NCBI RefSeq assembly: GCF_021764745.1
Contig: NZ_JAETXX010000006.1
Location: 62,001-126,000, forward strand
DNA from: Joostella atrarenae
GTDB taxonomy: Bacteria > Bacteroidota > Bacteroidia > Flavobacteriales > Flavobacteriaceae
Length of the DNA stretch: 64,000 bases
Direction of reading: 5' to 3'
The notes under the pieces were generated by a model. That model was not told where the DNA came from, did no database searches, and saw only the letters and a list, made by a program, of their open reading frames with translations. Positions 34,894-43,598 of this stretch are shown one piece after another. Each line of letters starts with the position of its first letter. Within the stretch, counting starts at the first letter, position 1. Position numbers and translations under genes: made by a program.

Positions 34894-35727
34894 ATGAAAA
34901 GATTTTCACTCCTGTTATTATTTTTTGCATGCAGCTTTTTAAGTGCTCAAGATTTAAAAGTAATGACCTACAATATTAAATACAATAACCCTTCCGACGC
35001 TGAAAATAATTGGGATAGTAGAAAGGATTTTCTTATCTCTCAATTAAACTTTTATGCTCCAGATATATTTGGAACACAAGAAGGACTCCATGATCAATTA
35101 GAAGATATTCAGCATGCTTTGAAAGACTATAAGTATATTGGAGTAGGAAGAGATGAAGGAGATACAAAAGGCGAATATTCAGCTATTTTTTACAATGTTA
35201 AAAAGTATGATGTTGAAAATGGAAGCACTTTTTGGTTATCACCAACATCAAATAAACCTTCAAAAGGTTGGGATGCTGCTTTAAATCGTATTTGTAGTTA
35301 TGCTACTTTTAAGGACAAGGAGTCTGGCAAAGAATTTATGGTTTTTAATACTCATTTTGATCATGTAGGTCATGTTGCTCGATTGGAAAGTTCAAAGCTT
35401 ATTTTAAAGAAAATGAAAGAACTGAATCCTAAAAATTTACCGATAGTCTTAACGGGGGACTTTAATTTGGATAGTAATTCTGAAGGTGTGGTGGCTATTA
35501 AAAAGGAAATGCTTGATAGTCATTTAGAAGCTGGAAAAAATGCTTTTGGTCCAGATGGAACTTTTAATGGATTTCATTTTGAAAAACCTGTAGACAATAA
35601 GATTGACTTTGTGTTTATTTCAGATAATGATTTTGAAGTATTAAAAAGTGGAATTTTTAGTGATTCTAAGAATTTAAAATATCCATCAGATCATTTTCCT
35701 GTAATGGCATATCTTAACTTTAAATAA
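34894..35727 (+). CDS. Secreted endonuclease/exonuclease/phosphatase (EEP) family protein
   Basis: This 277-aa exported protein has a signal peptide ending LSAQ and the Mg-dependent EEP fold: MTYNIKYNN (Asn27), GTQEGLHDQL (Glu63), FNTHFDHVG, LTGDFNLDSNS and YPSDHFPVMAY. All metal and catalytic positions are present. Secreted members of this family often sit in Bacteroidota PULs and are thought to remove phosphate or phosphodiester groups rather than cut nucleic acid. That role here is inferred from context. It ends the locus. Its stop codon directly abuts the stop of the convergent ABC ATPase gene (TAATTA). Confidence 0.85.
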   Translation: MKRFSLLLLFFACSFLSAQDLKVMTYNIKYNNPSDAENNWDSRKDFLISQLNFYAPDIFGTQEGLHDQLEDIQHALKDYKYIGVGRDEGDTKGEYSAIFYNVKKYDVENGSTFWLSPTSNKPSKGWDAALNRICSYATFKDKESGKEFMVFNTHFDHVGHVARLESSKLILKKMKELNPKNLPIVLTGDFNLDSNSEGVVAIKKEMLDSHLEAGKNAFGPDGTFNGFHFEKPVDNKIDFVFISDNDFEVLKSGIFSDSKNLKYPSDHFPVMAYLNFK

Positions 35728-36528
35728 TTATTTTTTAATCTTAAAAGATCCTGTTGCAGGATCAAAAGATACTAAATCTTCGGGGAAGAGATTTTTGAAG
35801 CTTCCTTTTTCGATTAGCGAACAAGGTTCTCCAAATGCTGATTTTTCAGTATCTAAGATTAATATTTTATCACATAACTGAATAGCCAGATCTATTTCAT
35901 GCGTTGAAAATAGGATGGCTTTTCTTGTTTTTTGAGCGATTGTTTTTAGCAGTTTTAAAATATAAGCCTTGTGGTAAATATCGAGATGGGTAGTGGGTTC
36001 GTCTAAAATAATAATAGCAGTGTCTTGAGCGAGCGCTCTAGCAATCATTACCCGTTGCATCTGACCATCACTTAATTCAAAGCACTTTTTATCTTTTAGA
36101 GCCTCTAATCCTACAAGTTTAATAACTTCCCTTACTTTTTCAATATCTGTCTCGGAAAGTGTCCCTATCCAGTTTGTATAAGGTTGTCTTCCCAATGCGA
36201 TGACTTCTAAAACACTTAAGTTTCTTGCTGGAATATGTTCTGTTAAAACAATGCTTATTTCTTTAGCTAAATCACTGTTTTCAAAGGATTCTAGTGCTTT
36301 GTCTTTTATAGCTATTTCTCCTTTTAATTTAGGTTGAACGCTGGCTAGAGTTCTTAAAAGTGTAGACTTTCCAATACCATTTGCGCCAACAACGGCAGTA
36401 AGTTCTCCAGTTACTAATTCAAAATTAATCTCTTTAGCGATGGAATTACTACTTTTTTTAGAAATATATCCTACTTCTAAGTTTTTTGTTTTTAGTATTT
36501 TAAGTTTTTCGTTCAACTGATTTATCAA
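35728..36528 (-). CDS. btuD: Cobalamin ABC transporter ATPase (BtuD-like)
   Basis: This 266-aa ATPase would energise the BtuC-like permease encoded upstream. Walker A is GANGIGKST, the signature is LSDGQMQR, Walker B is IIILDEPTTHLD and the switch His lies in STHEIDLA. It belongs to the FepC/BtuD branch. No ATG precedes the conserved domain in frame. The start is taken as TTG at 36528, and a second TTG at 36516 is possible. A hairpin (36553-36591) separates it from the upstream lipoprotein gene, so it may have its own promoter. Assignment to vitamin B12 rests on the neighbouring riboswitch and btuB. Confidence 0.82.
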   Translation of the reverse strand: MINQLNEKLKILKTKNLEVGYISKKSSNSIAKEINFELVTGELTAVVGANGIGKSTLLRTLASVQPKLKGEIAIKDKALESFENSDLAKEISIVLTEHIPARNLSVLEVIALGRQPYTNWIGTLSETDIEKVREVIKLVGLEALKDKKCFELSDGQMQRVMIARALAQDTAIIILDEPTTHLDIYHKAYILKLLKTIAQKTRKAILFSTHEIDLAIQLCDKILILDTEKSAFGEPCSLIEKGSFKNLFPEDLVSFDPATGSFKIKK

Positions 36529-36552
36529 AATAGATATATCTTTTAATAAAAA

Positions 36553-36591
36553 TTAAATCCCCACAATTAGCAGTTAATTATGGGGATTTAA
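36553..36591 (-). terminator. Intrinsic terminator between the B12-locus lipoprotein and btuD
   Basis: An 11-bp stem TTAAATCCCCA/TGGGGATTTAA encloses a further AATTA/TAATT stem. Leftward it runs into a T-rich stretch (AATTTTTATT on the minus strand). It would separate btuD transcription from the genes upstream. Confidence 0.7.
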
Positions 36592-36613
36592 AGTTAAGGT
36601 TTTTTTGTTTATA

Positions 36614-37162
36614 TTATTTCATAACCTTAATATCTGTCAATAATCTTCTTGAGTTAATTGCAGTAAGCTTGATAGCTCCTTTTTTACCATCTTGAGTTTC
36701 AAATAATACAACAACAGGAAAATCTAATGTTCCTATAGCACTATTATCTTGAACTACCTCAATGTCATCAAAGTCTGATGCATCATCATAACTATCAAAC
36801 ATTTCAGCGGTAATTCCAGTTTCATAATTCATAATTTTAGTAGATCTAGCATTAGGAATTTCCAATTCAGTAAAGTTTATGTAATCTGGACTAGTAAAAA
36901 AGATAAAAGCTGATTCAGATCCATAATATGAGAAGTCAATCACATCTCCGTTTTGCAGAGCCATTTCAGGCGTGAAAGTTTCACCAGTAGCTGTAGAGAA
37001 AAAAATACCAATTTCAGAATCAAATGTTTGACCAAATTCAACATCATTATAAACTAACAATGTTTCTTCAATTTCGACTTTCTCAGAATTGTCATCATCA
37101 CTGCTACATGACATAGTAGTTAAGCCTATAAATAATAGGCTAAGGATAAAATAATTTTTCAT
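36614..37162 (-). CDS. Lipoprotein of unknown function in the B12 uptake locus
   Basis: This 182-aa protein has a type II signal (MKNYFILSLLFIGLTTMSC, Cys19) followed by SSDDDNSEKVEIEE, an acidic stretch like the surface-export signal of Bacteroidota lipoproteins. The mature part is acidic, rich in Phe and Tyr and probably all-beta. I recognise no family. It lies 166 bp downstream of the btuC-like gene on the same strand. Bacteroides B12 loci encode surface cobalamin-binding lipoproteins (BtuG, BtuH), and this could be a functional counterpart. I see no BtuG-like propeller repeats, and the protein is far smaller. Confidence 0.75.
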   Translation of the reverse strand: MKNYFILSLLFIGLTTMSCSSDDDNSEKVEIEETLLVYNDVEFGQTFDSEIGIFFSTATGETFTPEMALQNGDVIDFSYYGSESAFIFFTSPDYINFTELEIPNARSTKIMNYETGITAEMFDSYDDASDFDDIEVVQDNSAIGTLDFPVVVLFETQDGKKGAIKLTAINSRRLLTDIKVMK

Positions 37163-37177
37163 TTAATAAGATTATAG

Positions 37178-37191
37178 GGTTAATATTAACC
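37178..37191. promoter_or_regulatory. 14-bp perfect palindrome upstream of the B12-locus lipoprotein
   Basis: GGTTAATATTAACC is a perfect palindrome 16-29 bp upstream of the lipoprotein ATG. It is a candidate operator. No exact TAnnTTTG element was found alongside it. Confidence 0.4.
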
Positions 37192-37328
37192 ACAATTATA
37201 GTCATATTAATCGGATTGATAAAATATTCTATATTATATTAATAAAAAACATTTATATTTTGTATTTAATCGCCTTAAATGAGTGTGTAGTGTTTTTGTG
37301 AGTAGAAATATTAATCACTAATTGAAGT

Positions 37329-38360
37329 TTAAAACACCATTTTACGTTTCCTAACCAATAGCCATATCACTACGGGAGCTCCAATAATAGAAGTGATTGC
37401 ATTAATTGGAAGTGAATATTCACTTGTTGGCAATTGCGCAATAGTATCGCATATCAGCATTAAAATAGCTCCGAATAAAATAGTTGCAGGTAACAGGATA
37501 TGATGATTTTGTGTATTGAATAATTGTCTTGTTAAATGTGGAACTGCTAGGCCAATAAAAGCAATTGGTCCAGCAAAGGCTGTTATACTTCCTGCGAGAA
37601 TGCTTGTTGCTATAATGATAAGATATCTAGATTTTTTTAGTTGAACTCCCATACTTTGAGCATAATTTTCTCCTAATAGAAAAGCATTAAGTGGTTTGAG
37701 TACGGTTATTGTAATTAAGATTCCTATAATGAAAAGTATGAATAGCAGCAGCAGTTGACTCCAACTAAGGTTTCCTAGACTTCCAAACGACCAAAAAATA
37801 TATTGTTGTAGTTTTTCTTTGCTTGTAAAATAGGAAAGCACACTTACAACGGCTGTAGTGATACTCCCAAACATGAGTCCAATGATAAGTAATGCCATGG
37901 TGTCTTTTACTTTATTTGCGACTACAAAAATGGAAAGTAGCACTAAAAAACTACCCATGGTTGCAGCAATTGTAATAGAAATTCCGCTTAAAAAAAACGA
38001 ACTAAAAATACTAGCAAATAGGGAAGAACCCATAATAAGAATTGCAACCCCAAGGCTAGCTCCAGAGCTTATTCCTAGCACAAAGGGTCCTGCCAAAGGA
38101 TTTCTAAAAAGTGTCTGCATTAGTAAACCGCTAACGGAGAGTCCGCTACCTACCAAAATTGCTGTAAATGCTTTTGGGAGTCGGTAGTTTAGAATTATAT
38201 ATTGCCATGATTGTTTCTCGATTTCATTTCCAATAAGAGAATTTATAATCTCTTTGATTGGAATATTAACAGATCCTAAACTTATATTTATAAGAAAGAA
38301 TATTATCAATAAGACTGCGAGTATAATAAACTGAAATCGATATGTTTTTATTGAATTCAA
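37329..38360 (-). CDS. btuC: FecCD-family ABC permease (BtuC-like)
   Basis: This 343-aa inner-membrane permease has about ten transmembrane helices. FecCD signatures are LPKAFTAILVGSGLSVSGLLMQTLFRNPLAGPFVLG near residues 60-95 and the coupling-loop region with FIGLAVPHLTRQL near 268. It starts at TTG (38360-38358), overlapping the TGA of the upstream binding-protein gene as TTGA. This predicts translational coupling. The family imports cobalamin, heme or siderophores. Cobalamin is chosen from the neighbouring riboswitch-controlled receptor. Confidence 0.88.
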   Translation of the reverse strand: MNSIKTYRFQFIILAVLLIIFFLINISLGSVNIPIKEIINSLIGNEIEKQSWQYIILNYRLPKAFTAILVGSGLSVSGLLMQTLFRNPLAGPFVLGISSGASLGVAILIMGSSLFASIFSSFFLSGISITIAATMGSFLVLLSIFVVANKVKDTMALLIIGLMFGSITTAVVSVLSYFTSKEKLQQYIFWSFGSLGNLSWSQLLLLFILFIIGILITITVLKPLNAFLLGENYAQSMGVQLKKSRYLIIIATSILAGSITAFAGPIAFIGLAVPHLTRQLFNTQNHHILLPATILFGAILMLICDTIAQLPTSEYSLPINAITSIIGAPVVIWLLVRKRKMVF

Positions 38361-39520
38361 GGTTGCAATGGCTTAAAAAATACAGGTTCGTAATCTGGTA
38401 ATACTTCAGGGTGCAAAATATGAATTATATCTTTTAAAACGATATCTGGTCTGTTTGGAGCCAATTCATAATAAAGAATACCACCTGTTGCGCCTGTAGT
38501 TAAGCTATAAGTATATATTTTTTTATTGGCATAAGCATCAAATTGAGTATAATGTACGTTATTATCTTGCAGCTGACTATAGCTTGTAAATTGCCCAGGA
38601 CCAATCCAGAAAACCGCTGATTTTGATTTTTCAAGCACACTTTCGAAGTTTAAAGATAAGCTCCCATTTCCAAAGGTATCTTTCCATATATAATTAGCAT
38701 TTGCATCATTTAAAAAATGAGCAACCCAACTTTCTCCAGCAGGAGCGTACCAAATATCTTTAAACATAGAGCCGCTAAAAACAGTAGGCTTGTTATCAGT
38801 ATTTGCCGCTAATGCTTTTGCTTCATTATAAGATTTAGCGATGTTATTAAAAATACTATCGGCAAGTTTTTCTTTATTAAAAAAAGCTCCAAAAAATTTA
38901 ATCCACTCTGCCTTTCCAAGGGGAGTAGCTTCTATCCAGTCTCCATTGTAAACAACAGGAGTACCAGAATTTACGATATTTTGATAAGTTTTATTTTCGC
39001 CTTCAACAGTAAAACCCATTACTAAATCTGGCTCTAAATTTATTAATACCTCAGTATTTATAGATTCATTTAACCCCAGCTCTTTTACTTTTCCAGCTTC
39101 AATTTTTTCTCTTATTGGCTTAGAAGAGATATAATCTGTTCCAGGAAAACCAATCAGAGTATTTTCAATTCCCAATGCTTCAATAGAAGGAATATGCGTA
39201 GTTGAAGTTGCAATCATTCGTTTTACGGGTGTTTTAATAATAGCATCGTAAAGAGAATCATCAAGGCTAATAGTTTTCAAATCCTTTTCAGGAACTAAAG
39301 CATATGTAAAGGTTTTATTTGCACTTGGCCAAGGTGCATTTACTTTGATAATTGTAATTTTATCTTGCTTTGTTATGCTAAAACCCTTTGCGTAACTAAT
39401 GGGAGTGCTAGTAACATTCTGTTCTATTACTTTATGGGATGGAGTTGTTTGAGTGTTTTCTTTGGGTGTTTCTTTACAAGATAGGAACAGGAGAATTGTT
39501 AGAAATAATAGATTTTTCAT
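38357..39520 (-). CDS. btuF: Cobalamin ABC transporter substrate-binding lipoprotein (BtuF-like)
   Basis: This 387-aa lipoprotein (lipobox FLSC, Cys15) has the class III substrate-binding fold (Peripla_BP_2). The first lobe reads PVKRMIATSTTHIPSIEALGIENTLIGFPG, then LNLEPDLVMGF. The second lobe has GPGQFTSYSQL and ends LHPEVLPDY. Two conserved glutamates that dock onto the permease are expected in such proteins, but I did not assign them. It is the first gene of the leftward operon with the permease, coupled by a 4-bp overlap. It diverges from the riboswitch-btuB unit. No riboswitch is visible on its own side. Confidence 0.85.
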   Translation of the reverse strand: MKNLLFLTILLFLSCKETPKENTQTTPSHKVIEQNVTSTPISYAKGFSITKQDKITIIKVNAPWPSANKTFTYALVPEKDLKTISLDDSLYDAIIKTPVKRMIATSTTHIPSIEALGIENTLIGFPGTDYISSKPIREKIEAGKVKELGLNESINTEVLINLEPDLVMGFTVEGENKTYQNIVNSGTPVVYNGDWIEATPLGKAEWIKFFGAFFNKEKLADSIFNNIAKSYNEAKALAANTDNKPTVFSGSMFKDIWYAPAGESWVAHFLNDANANYIWKDTFGNGSLSLNFESVLEKSKSAVFWIGPGQFTSYSQLQDNNVHYTQFDAYANKKIYTYSLTTGATGGILYYELAPNRPDIVLKDIIHILHPEVLPDYEPVFFKPLQP

Positions 39521-39613
39521 TTATAAGGAGTTCTTTAGTATGGTAGTCAATAATATTTCAGCAATAAAATTAAGATTAATATCTCTTTTAATGGTAAGCT
39601 TATTTAAAATGTT

Positions 39614-39621
39614 TAATTTTG
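39614..39621 (+). promoter_or_regulatory. -7 promoter element for the riboswitch-btuB transcript
   Basis: TAATTTTG matches TAnnTTTG and lies about 45 bp before the first conserved riboswitch stem, in the right place to transcribe the leader. The rest of 39521-39613 shows nothing recognisable. Confidence 0.55.
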
Positions 39622-39639
39622 TGGCGAATTTATGGTTTT

Positions 39640-39855
39640 AAATCTGTTTTCAATAGATTTAAATTAAAAGGGAATACGGTTAAAATCCGTGGCTGTTCCC
39701 GCAACTGTAAGCTTTATCGTTACAATAAGTTTATTATTAGTAGCGTATCTTTTATAAAGTGTGTTATTTTCTTCGAAAACCACTGTTAAGGCAATTTTGC
39801 TAAGATGGGAAGGTAGAATAACATAAAAGCAAGCCAGGAGACCTGCCAAGATTCA
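39640..39855 (+). ncRNA. Cobalamin riboswitch aptamer
   Basis: The B12 box AGCCAGGAGACCTGCC is exact at 39832-39847. The upstream core GGGAA (39670-39674) and CCCGCAACTGTAA (39698-39710) has the expected order and spacing. It therefore binds adenosylcobalamin or a related corrinoid and represses btuB when the vitamin is abundant. The aptamer bounds are approximate. Confidence 0.95.
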
Positions 39856-39893
39856 AAATTTATTTATGTCAAACTTTCGGGATAAAGGTTTGC

Positions 39894-39917
39894 GTATGGG
39901 TAAACTCATACTTTTTT
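39894..39917 (+). terminator. Intrinsic terminator of the riboswitch expression platform
   Basis: GTATGGG pairs with CTCATAC (one G-U) across a TAAA tetraloop and runs into six T residues, 22 bp before the btuB ATG. A preceding stem CAAACTTT/AAAGGTTTG (39870-39892) may be the alternative fold. Control by premature termination is inferred. Confidence 0.75.
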
Positions 39918-39938
39918 CCCTTTTATAAAACTTTTAGA

Positions 39939-41804
39939 ATGAACAAAAGAATTTTTTCTCTTTGTGCAGCAGGATTTATATGCACACTTGCGACTGCACA
40001 AGAAAAAAGTAACCTCCAACAGGATGAAGATATCCAGCAGTTGGAAGAAGTAGTAGTATCTGATTCACGATTTTCATTAAAGCGTGAGAACTCAGGTAAA
40101 ACAGTAATTAAAATCTCCCAAGAAGAATTACAACGTAACCAAGGGCGTTCTGTGGCCGAAGTAATAAATACCAAGAGTGGGATAGAAATTAATGGGAGTA
40201 GAAGTAATGCTGGTCAGAACTTATCTTATTTCGTTCGTGGGGGAAACAACCGACAAGTATTAGTATTGATAGATGGAATTCAAGTAAGTGATCCATCTCA
40301 AATAGCTATGGATTTTGATTTGAGATTATTAGACCTTAATCAAATTGAATCTATAGAAATTGTAAAAGGTGCAGCGAGTACTTTATATGGAAACCGTGCT
40401 GCTACAGCCGTAATAAATATAACCACCAAAAGCGCAGGAGCGAATAAAATAGGAGCTAATTTTGAGAGTAGCATAGGTTCTAATCAATCATCAGAAGAAA
40501 ACGATTACAATTTATCCGACTTTTCTAATAGAGCTTCTGTTAATGGAACTTTAGGGAATTTTACATATTTAGCAGGATTTGGAAATCAATATACAAACGG
40601 ACTTTCCGCAGTAATCGGTGAGGAAAAAGACCCGTTTAACAGAATTAATTCTAATATTAATTTAGGCTATAAATTCTCAGATCGTTTTTCATTTAAAGTA
40701 TTAGGATACTATGATAAATTTAAAGCAGATTTTGATAGTTCTTCGCCTCAACAAGATAGCGATGACTATTCGGAAAGCGAGCAATTTAGAGTTGCTATAA
40801 CTCCAGAATATACCTATAACAATGGTAGCGTAACTTTAAATGCATCTTACAATACTATTGATAGAGATATTTATTCTTCTTTTCCAAATTCTTATGAAGC
40901 CAATAGCACTGTAGTAGATTTATTTAATAAATATAATTTTAGTGATATATTCTATACTATAATCGGTTTTAATTATATGAAAAGCGAAGCAACTTTGGGT
41001 GCTGATACCGATTTTTCTACTTCCGATCCTTATGCAAATGTTGTTTGGGTTTCCGATTTTGGATTAAACATGAATGTTGGAGGGAGAATGAATAACCATA
41101 GTGAATATGGTACTAATTTTACTTATAATTTTAATCCATCATATACATTAAAGTTTAATGATGATTACTTAAAATTCTTGGGATCTTACAGCACATCTTA
41201 TATAGCGCCAACACTTTCTCAGCTTTTTGGAGCTTATGGTGCAAATCCAGATTTAGAGCCTGAAGAAGATAGAACTTTAGAAGGAGGAATGGAGTATAAC
41301 AACGAAAAATTTAGAATTAGCGGGGTTTATTTCAATCGATATGAAGAAAATTTTATTAGTTATACTGATATTGGATATGAAAATTCTGATGATGACTTTA
41401 CGGTGAATGGGGTAGAGGTAGAAGCTACGGTAACACCAATAGAATCTCTTATTATTGATGCTAACTATACATTTACAGAAAATAGAGATAAGGTTGCATT
41501 ACGAATCCCTAAACATAAGGTAAATGCAGGTATTCAATACGAGTTATTGAAGAAAACTAATTTTGGACTTCAATATCAATTTACAGGAAAGCGTTTAGAT
41601 ATTCAGTACAATCCAGATTTTACATCTCAGAATGTTGAATTGGATGCTTTTTCTCTATTGAATTTTAATGTGAATCACCAGTTATCAAACAAGTTTACAG
41701 TTTTCCTTAATCTTGATAATATTTTTAATGAAGAATATGAAGAACTTTTAGGATACACTACTAGAGGGAGAAACATACGAGTAGGATTTAGGTTAGGTTT
41801 GTAG
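39939..41804 (+). CDS. btuB: TonB-dependent cobalamin receptor (BtuB-like)
   Basis: This 621-aa outer-membrane receptor should import vitamin B12. It has a signal peptide (MNKRIFSLCAAGFICTLATA). A TonB box-like LEEVVVSDSRF follows, then the plug domain (GRSVAEVINTKSGIEINGS, GAASTLYGNRAATAVINITTK) and a barrel ending in the aromatic-poor GFRLGL with the preceding LDNIFNEEYEELLGY. The length matches E. coli BtuB (614 aa). Control by the riboswitch directly upstream is the main evidence for the substrate. Confidence 0.94.
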   Translation: MNKRIFSLCAAGFICTLATAQEKSNLQQDEDIQQLEEVVVSDSRFSLKRENSGKTVIKISQEELQRNQGRSVAEVINTKSGIEINGSRSNAGQNLSYFVRGGNNRQVLVLIDGIQVSDPSQIAMDFDLRLLDLNQIESIEIVKGAASTLYGNRAATAVINITTKSAGANKIGANFESSIGSNQSSEENDYNLSDFSNRASVNGTLGNFTYLAGFGNQYTNGLSAVIGEEKDPFNRINSNINLGYKFSDRFSFKVLGYYDKFKADFDSSSPQQDSDDYSESEQFRVAITPEYTYNNGSVTLNASYNTIDRDIYSSFPNSYEANSTVVDLFNKYNFSDIFYTIIGFNYMKSEATLGADTDFSTSDPYANVVWVSDFGLNMNVGGRMNNHSEYGTNFTYNFNPSYTLKFNDDYLKFLGSYSTSYIAPTLSQLFGAYGANPDLEPEEDRTLEGGMEYNNEKFRISGVYFNRYEENFISYTDIGYENSDDDFTVNGVEVEATVTPIESLIIDANYTFTENRDKVALRIPKHKVNAGIQYELLKKTNFGLQYQFTGKRLDIQYNPDFTSQNVELDAFSLLNFNVNHQLSNKFTVFLNLDNIFNEEYEELLGYTTRGRNIRVGFRLGL

Positions 41805-41853
41805 AGCCTCCGGGGTGTTGAGGGGCATCCCGAGTTTTTGCTATGTTTAAACA

Positions 41854-41882
41854 AAAAAGTCTCAGATATTCTGAGACTTTTT
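41854..41882. terminator. Bidirectional terminator between btuB and the S41 protease gene
   Basis: A 13-bp stem AAAAAGTCTCAGA/TCTGAGACTTTTT with a 3-nt loop lies between the convergent genes and gives U tracts in both directions. Confidence 0.9.
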
Positions 41883-41903
41883 ATGTTTTATGTAGTGACT
41901 TTA

Positions 41904-43388
41904 TTATTTCATTCTGTAAAAATCATAATTTGAAATGTTTCTATATGGCATAAAGTCGTTAGAACTTTTAATCGTATTAATATTTAATTTATCAGAAGTT
42001 CTTAGATTTAAAGACTTGTTTGAAACTCCAGTAATTTGCTCAATGACAACAGCAAGAAGAGGTTCATTAGGATCTCCTAAAACTCCTAAATCTCCTAACA
42101 CTTCTAATTTTTCAATATCTGGATCTAATCCATCTGTAAACTCAGAAAATCCAGCAGAATTTTCATTGGTTCCAACTAAAGGCTGCAAAGCATACTTATG
42201 ATTTGGGTTTACACCTGCTAATGAAGCGCTTCCAGTATATGCGTATGGACTACTTGTATTAGGGTTATCTATAAGTGTTATAGAAAATTCATTTTTACCA
42301 ACTGTTTTATCCCCAATATGGGTTACTCCTATCCATGGATCCAAACCATTAATAAGTAATTCACTTGCAGAAGCACTTGCGTCTGTAGCAATTATATATA
42401 CTCTTGATAGATTTAAGCTATTTAGTGCTGTGCCATCAATATTGTCTACGAAATTATTGTCTTCATCAAAATCACTCCATTTAGGATTCCAAGTGGCTTT
42501 AGAAAATAGCTCTCCAGTAAACTGTCCAGTAATGAGACTTGCTAACCTTGTAGAAGATGCTACTGAACCACCAGGATTGTATCTTAAATCTACAACTAAG
42601 TCTGTAACACCGTCAGCTTTAAATTCACTGAATACATTATTTAATTCTTCATCGAAATCACCAACAAACCTGTTATACATCAAATATCCTATTTTAGCGT
42701 TGTTAACATCCAGTGTTTTGTGGATATGAATAGGATTCTCAGTAAGTTCACTTTTATTAAGTTCAATGTTTACATTATTAGAAACAACTAAGTCGTTTTC
42801 AATAGTAGCAAAATTCATGGTATAACTTTCTTGATTGAAAAGGCTAAAATTACTTTCAATTATAGAGCCATTACTATCAGTAATAGCATATAATTCAGTA
42901 CCATCAATAGCGTTAAAAAGGTCGCCCCTTTTAACATTTTTATTACTAGCATCACTTCCATTTATAACATAAGTAACTACACCAAGTACTTTATTTCCTC
43001 CTTCTGGAGGTCTTGTAACAACAAACTCAACTCCGTTGGTTGTAGCCACTCCCGAGAATGAGTTGAATAAATTATCATAATCGCTCTCAATGTAACTAAA
43101 ACGATCTTTAGCAGATAATACATCAGAAAAGATACCTTCTGGGGTTCCATAATTACTTAAGAAAGCATTATACTGTTCATTATTATCGTCTTTAGAATCA
43201 GAAAGATTTTCTACTTCAGGTTGCCATAAATACCAACTATTCATGCTTTTCCATATAAAATCTTGAATTTCAAGATCGCTACTTACAGGTGGTTGTGGTT
43301 GTACAGGATTGTCATCTTGATCGGAGCAACTGTAGGTAAATATTAATGTAAAAATTAAAGCCCATTTTAATTTAAATAGGTGTCTCAT
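41904..43388 (-). CDS. S41 family (CtpA/tricorn-core-like) peptidase lipoprotein
   Basis: This 494-aa lipoprotein (lipobox TYSC, Cys21) carries a PDZ-like segment (about 90-200, with RGDLFNAIDGTELYAI). The S41 protease domain has VDLRYNPGGSVASSTRLAS and the catalytic serine region ATDASASASELLINGLDPW near residue 340. A serine-lysine dyad is expected. The Lys probably lies in GDKTVGKNEFS. An upstream ATG at 43421 adds 11 residues (MKLIYPFKNKP), but the ATG at 43388 gives a more typical lipoprotein signal. It is a single-gene unit, divergent from the ECF sigma gene. Confidence 0.88.
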   Translation of the reverse strand: MRHLFKLKWALIFTLIFTYSCSDQDDNPVQPQPPVSSDLEIQDFIWKSMNSWYLWQPEVENLSDSKDDNNEQYNAFLSNYGTPEGIFSDVLSAKDRFSYIESDYDNLFNSFSGVATTNGVEFVVTRPPEGGNKVLGVVTYVINGSDASNKNVKRGDLFNAIDGTELYAITDSNGSIIESNFSLFNQESYTMNFATIENDLVVSNNVNIELNKSELTENPIHIHKTLDVNNAKIGYLMYNRFVGDFDEELNNVFSEFKADGVTDLVVDLRYNPGGSVASSTRLASLITGQFTGELFSKATWNPKWSDFDEDNNFVDNIDGTALNSLNLSRVYIIATDASASASELLINGLDPWIGVTHIGDKTVGKNEFSITLIDNPNTSSPYAYTGSASLAGVNPNHKYALQPLVGTNENSAGFSEFTDGLDPDIEKLEVLGDLGVLGDPNEPLLAVVIEQITGVSNKSLNLRTSDKLNINTIKSSNDFMPYRNISNYDFYRMK

Positions 43389-43598
43389 AGGTTTGTTTTT
43401 AAAAGGATAAATTAGCTTCATATTTATATGAGTCGTATTAAAGACTAAAAAATATCAAAATTAATGCCAGTTTATGATTTGCGTTATCAGCGTAATATTA
43501 CTTACATTTATTTTAATTATAAAATTATTGTAACAAAATCTATTCTTGTTCGTCTAGAAAGTAGAAAGCAGTTTTAAGCGATCTAATTAACCAACAAA

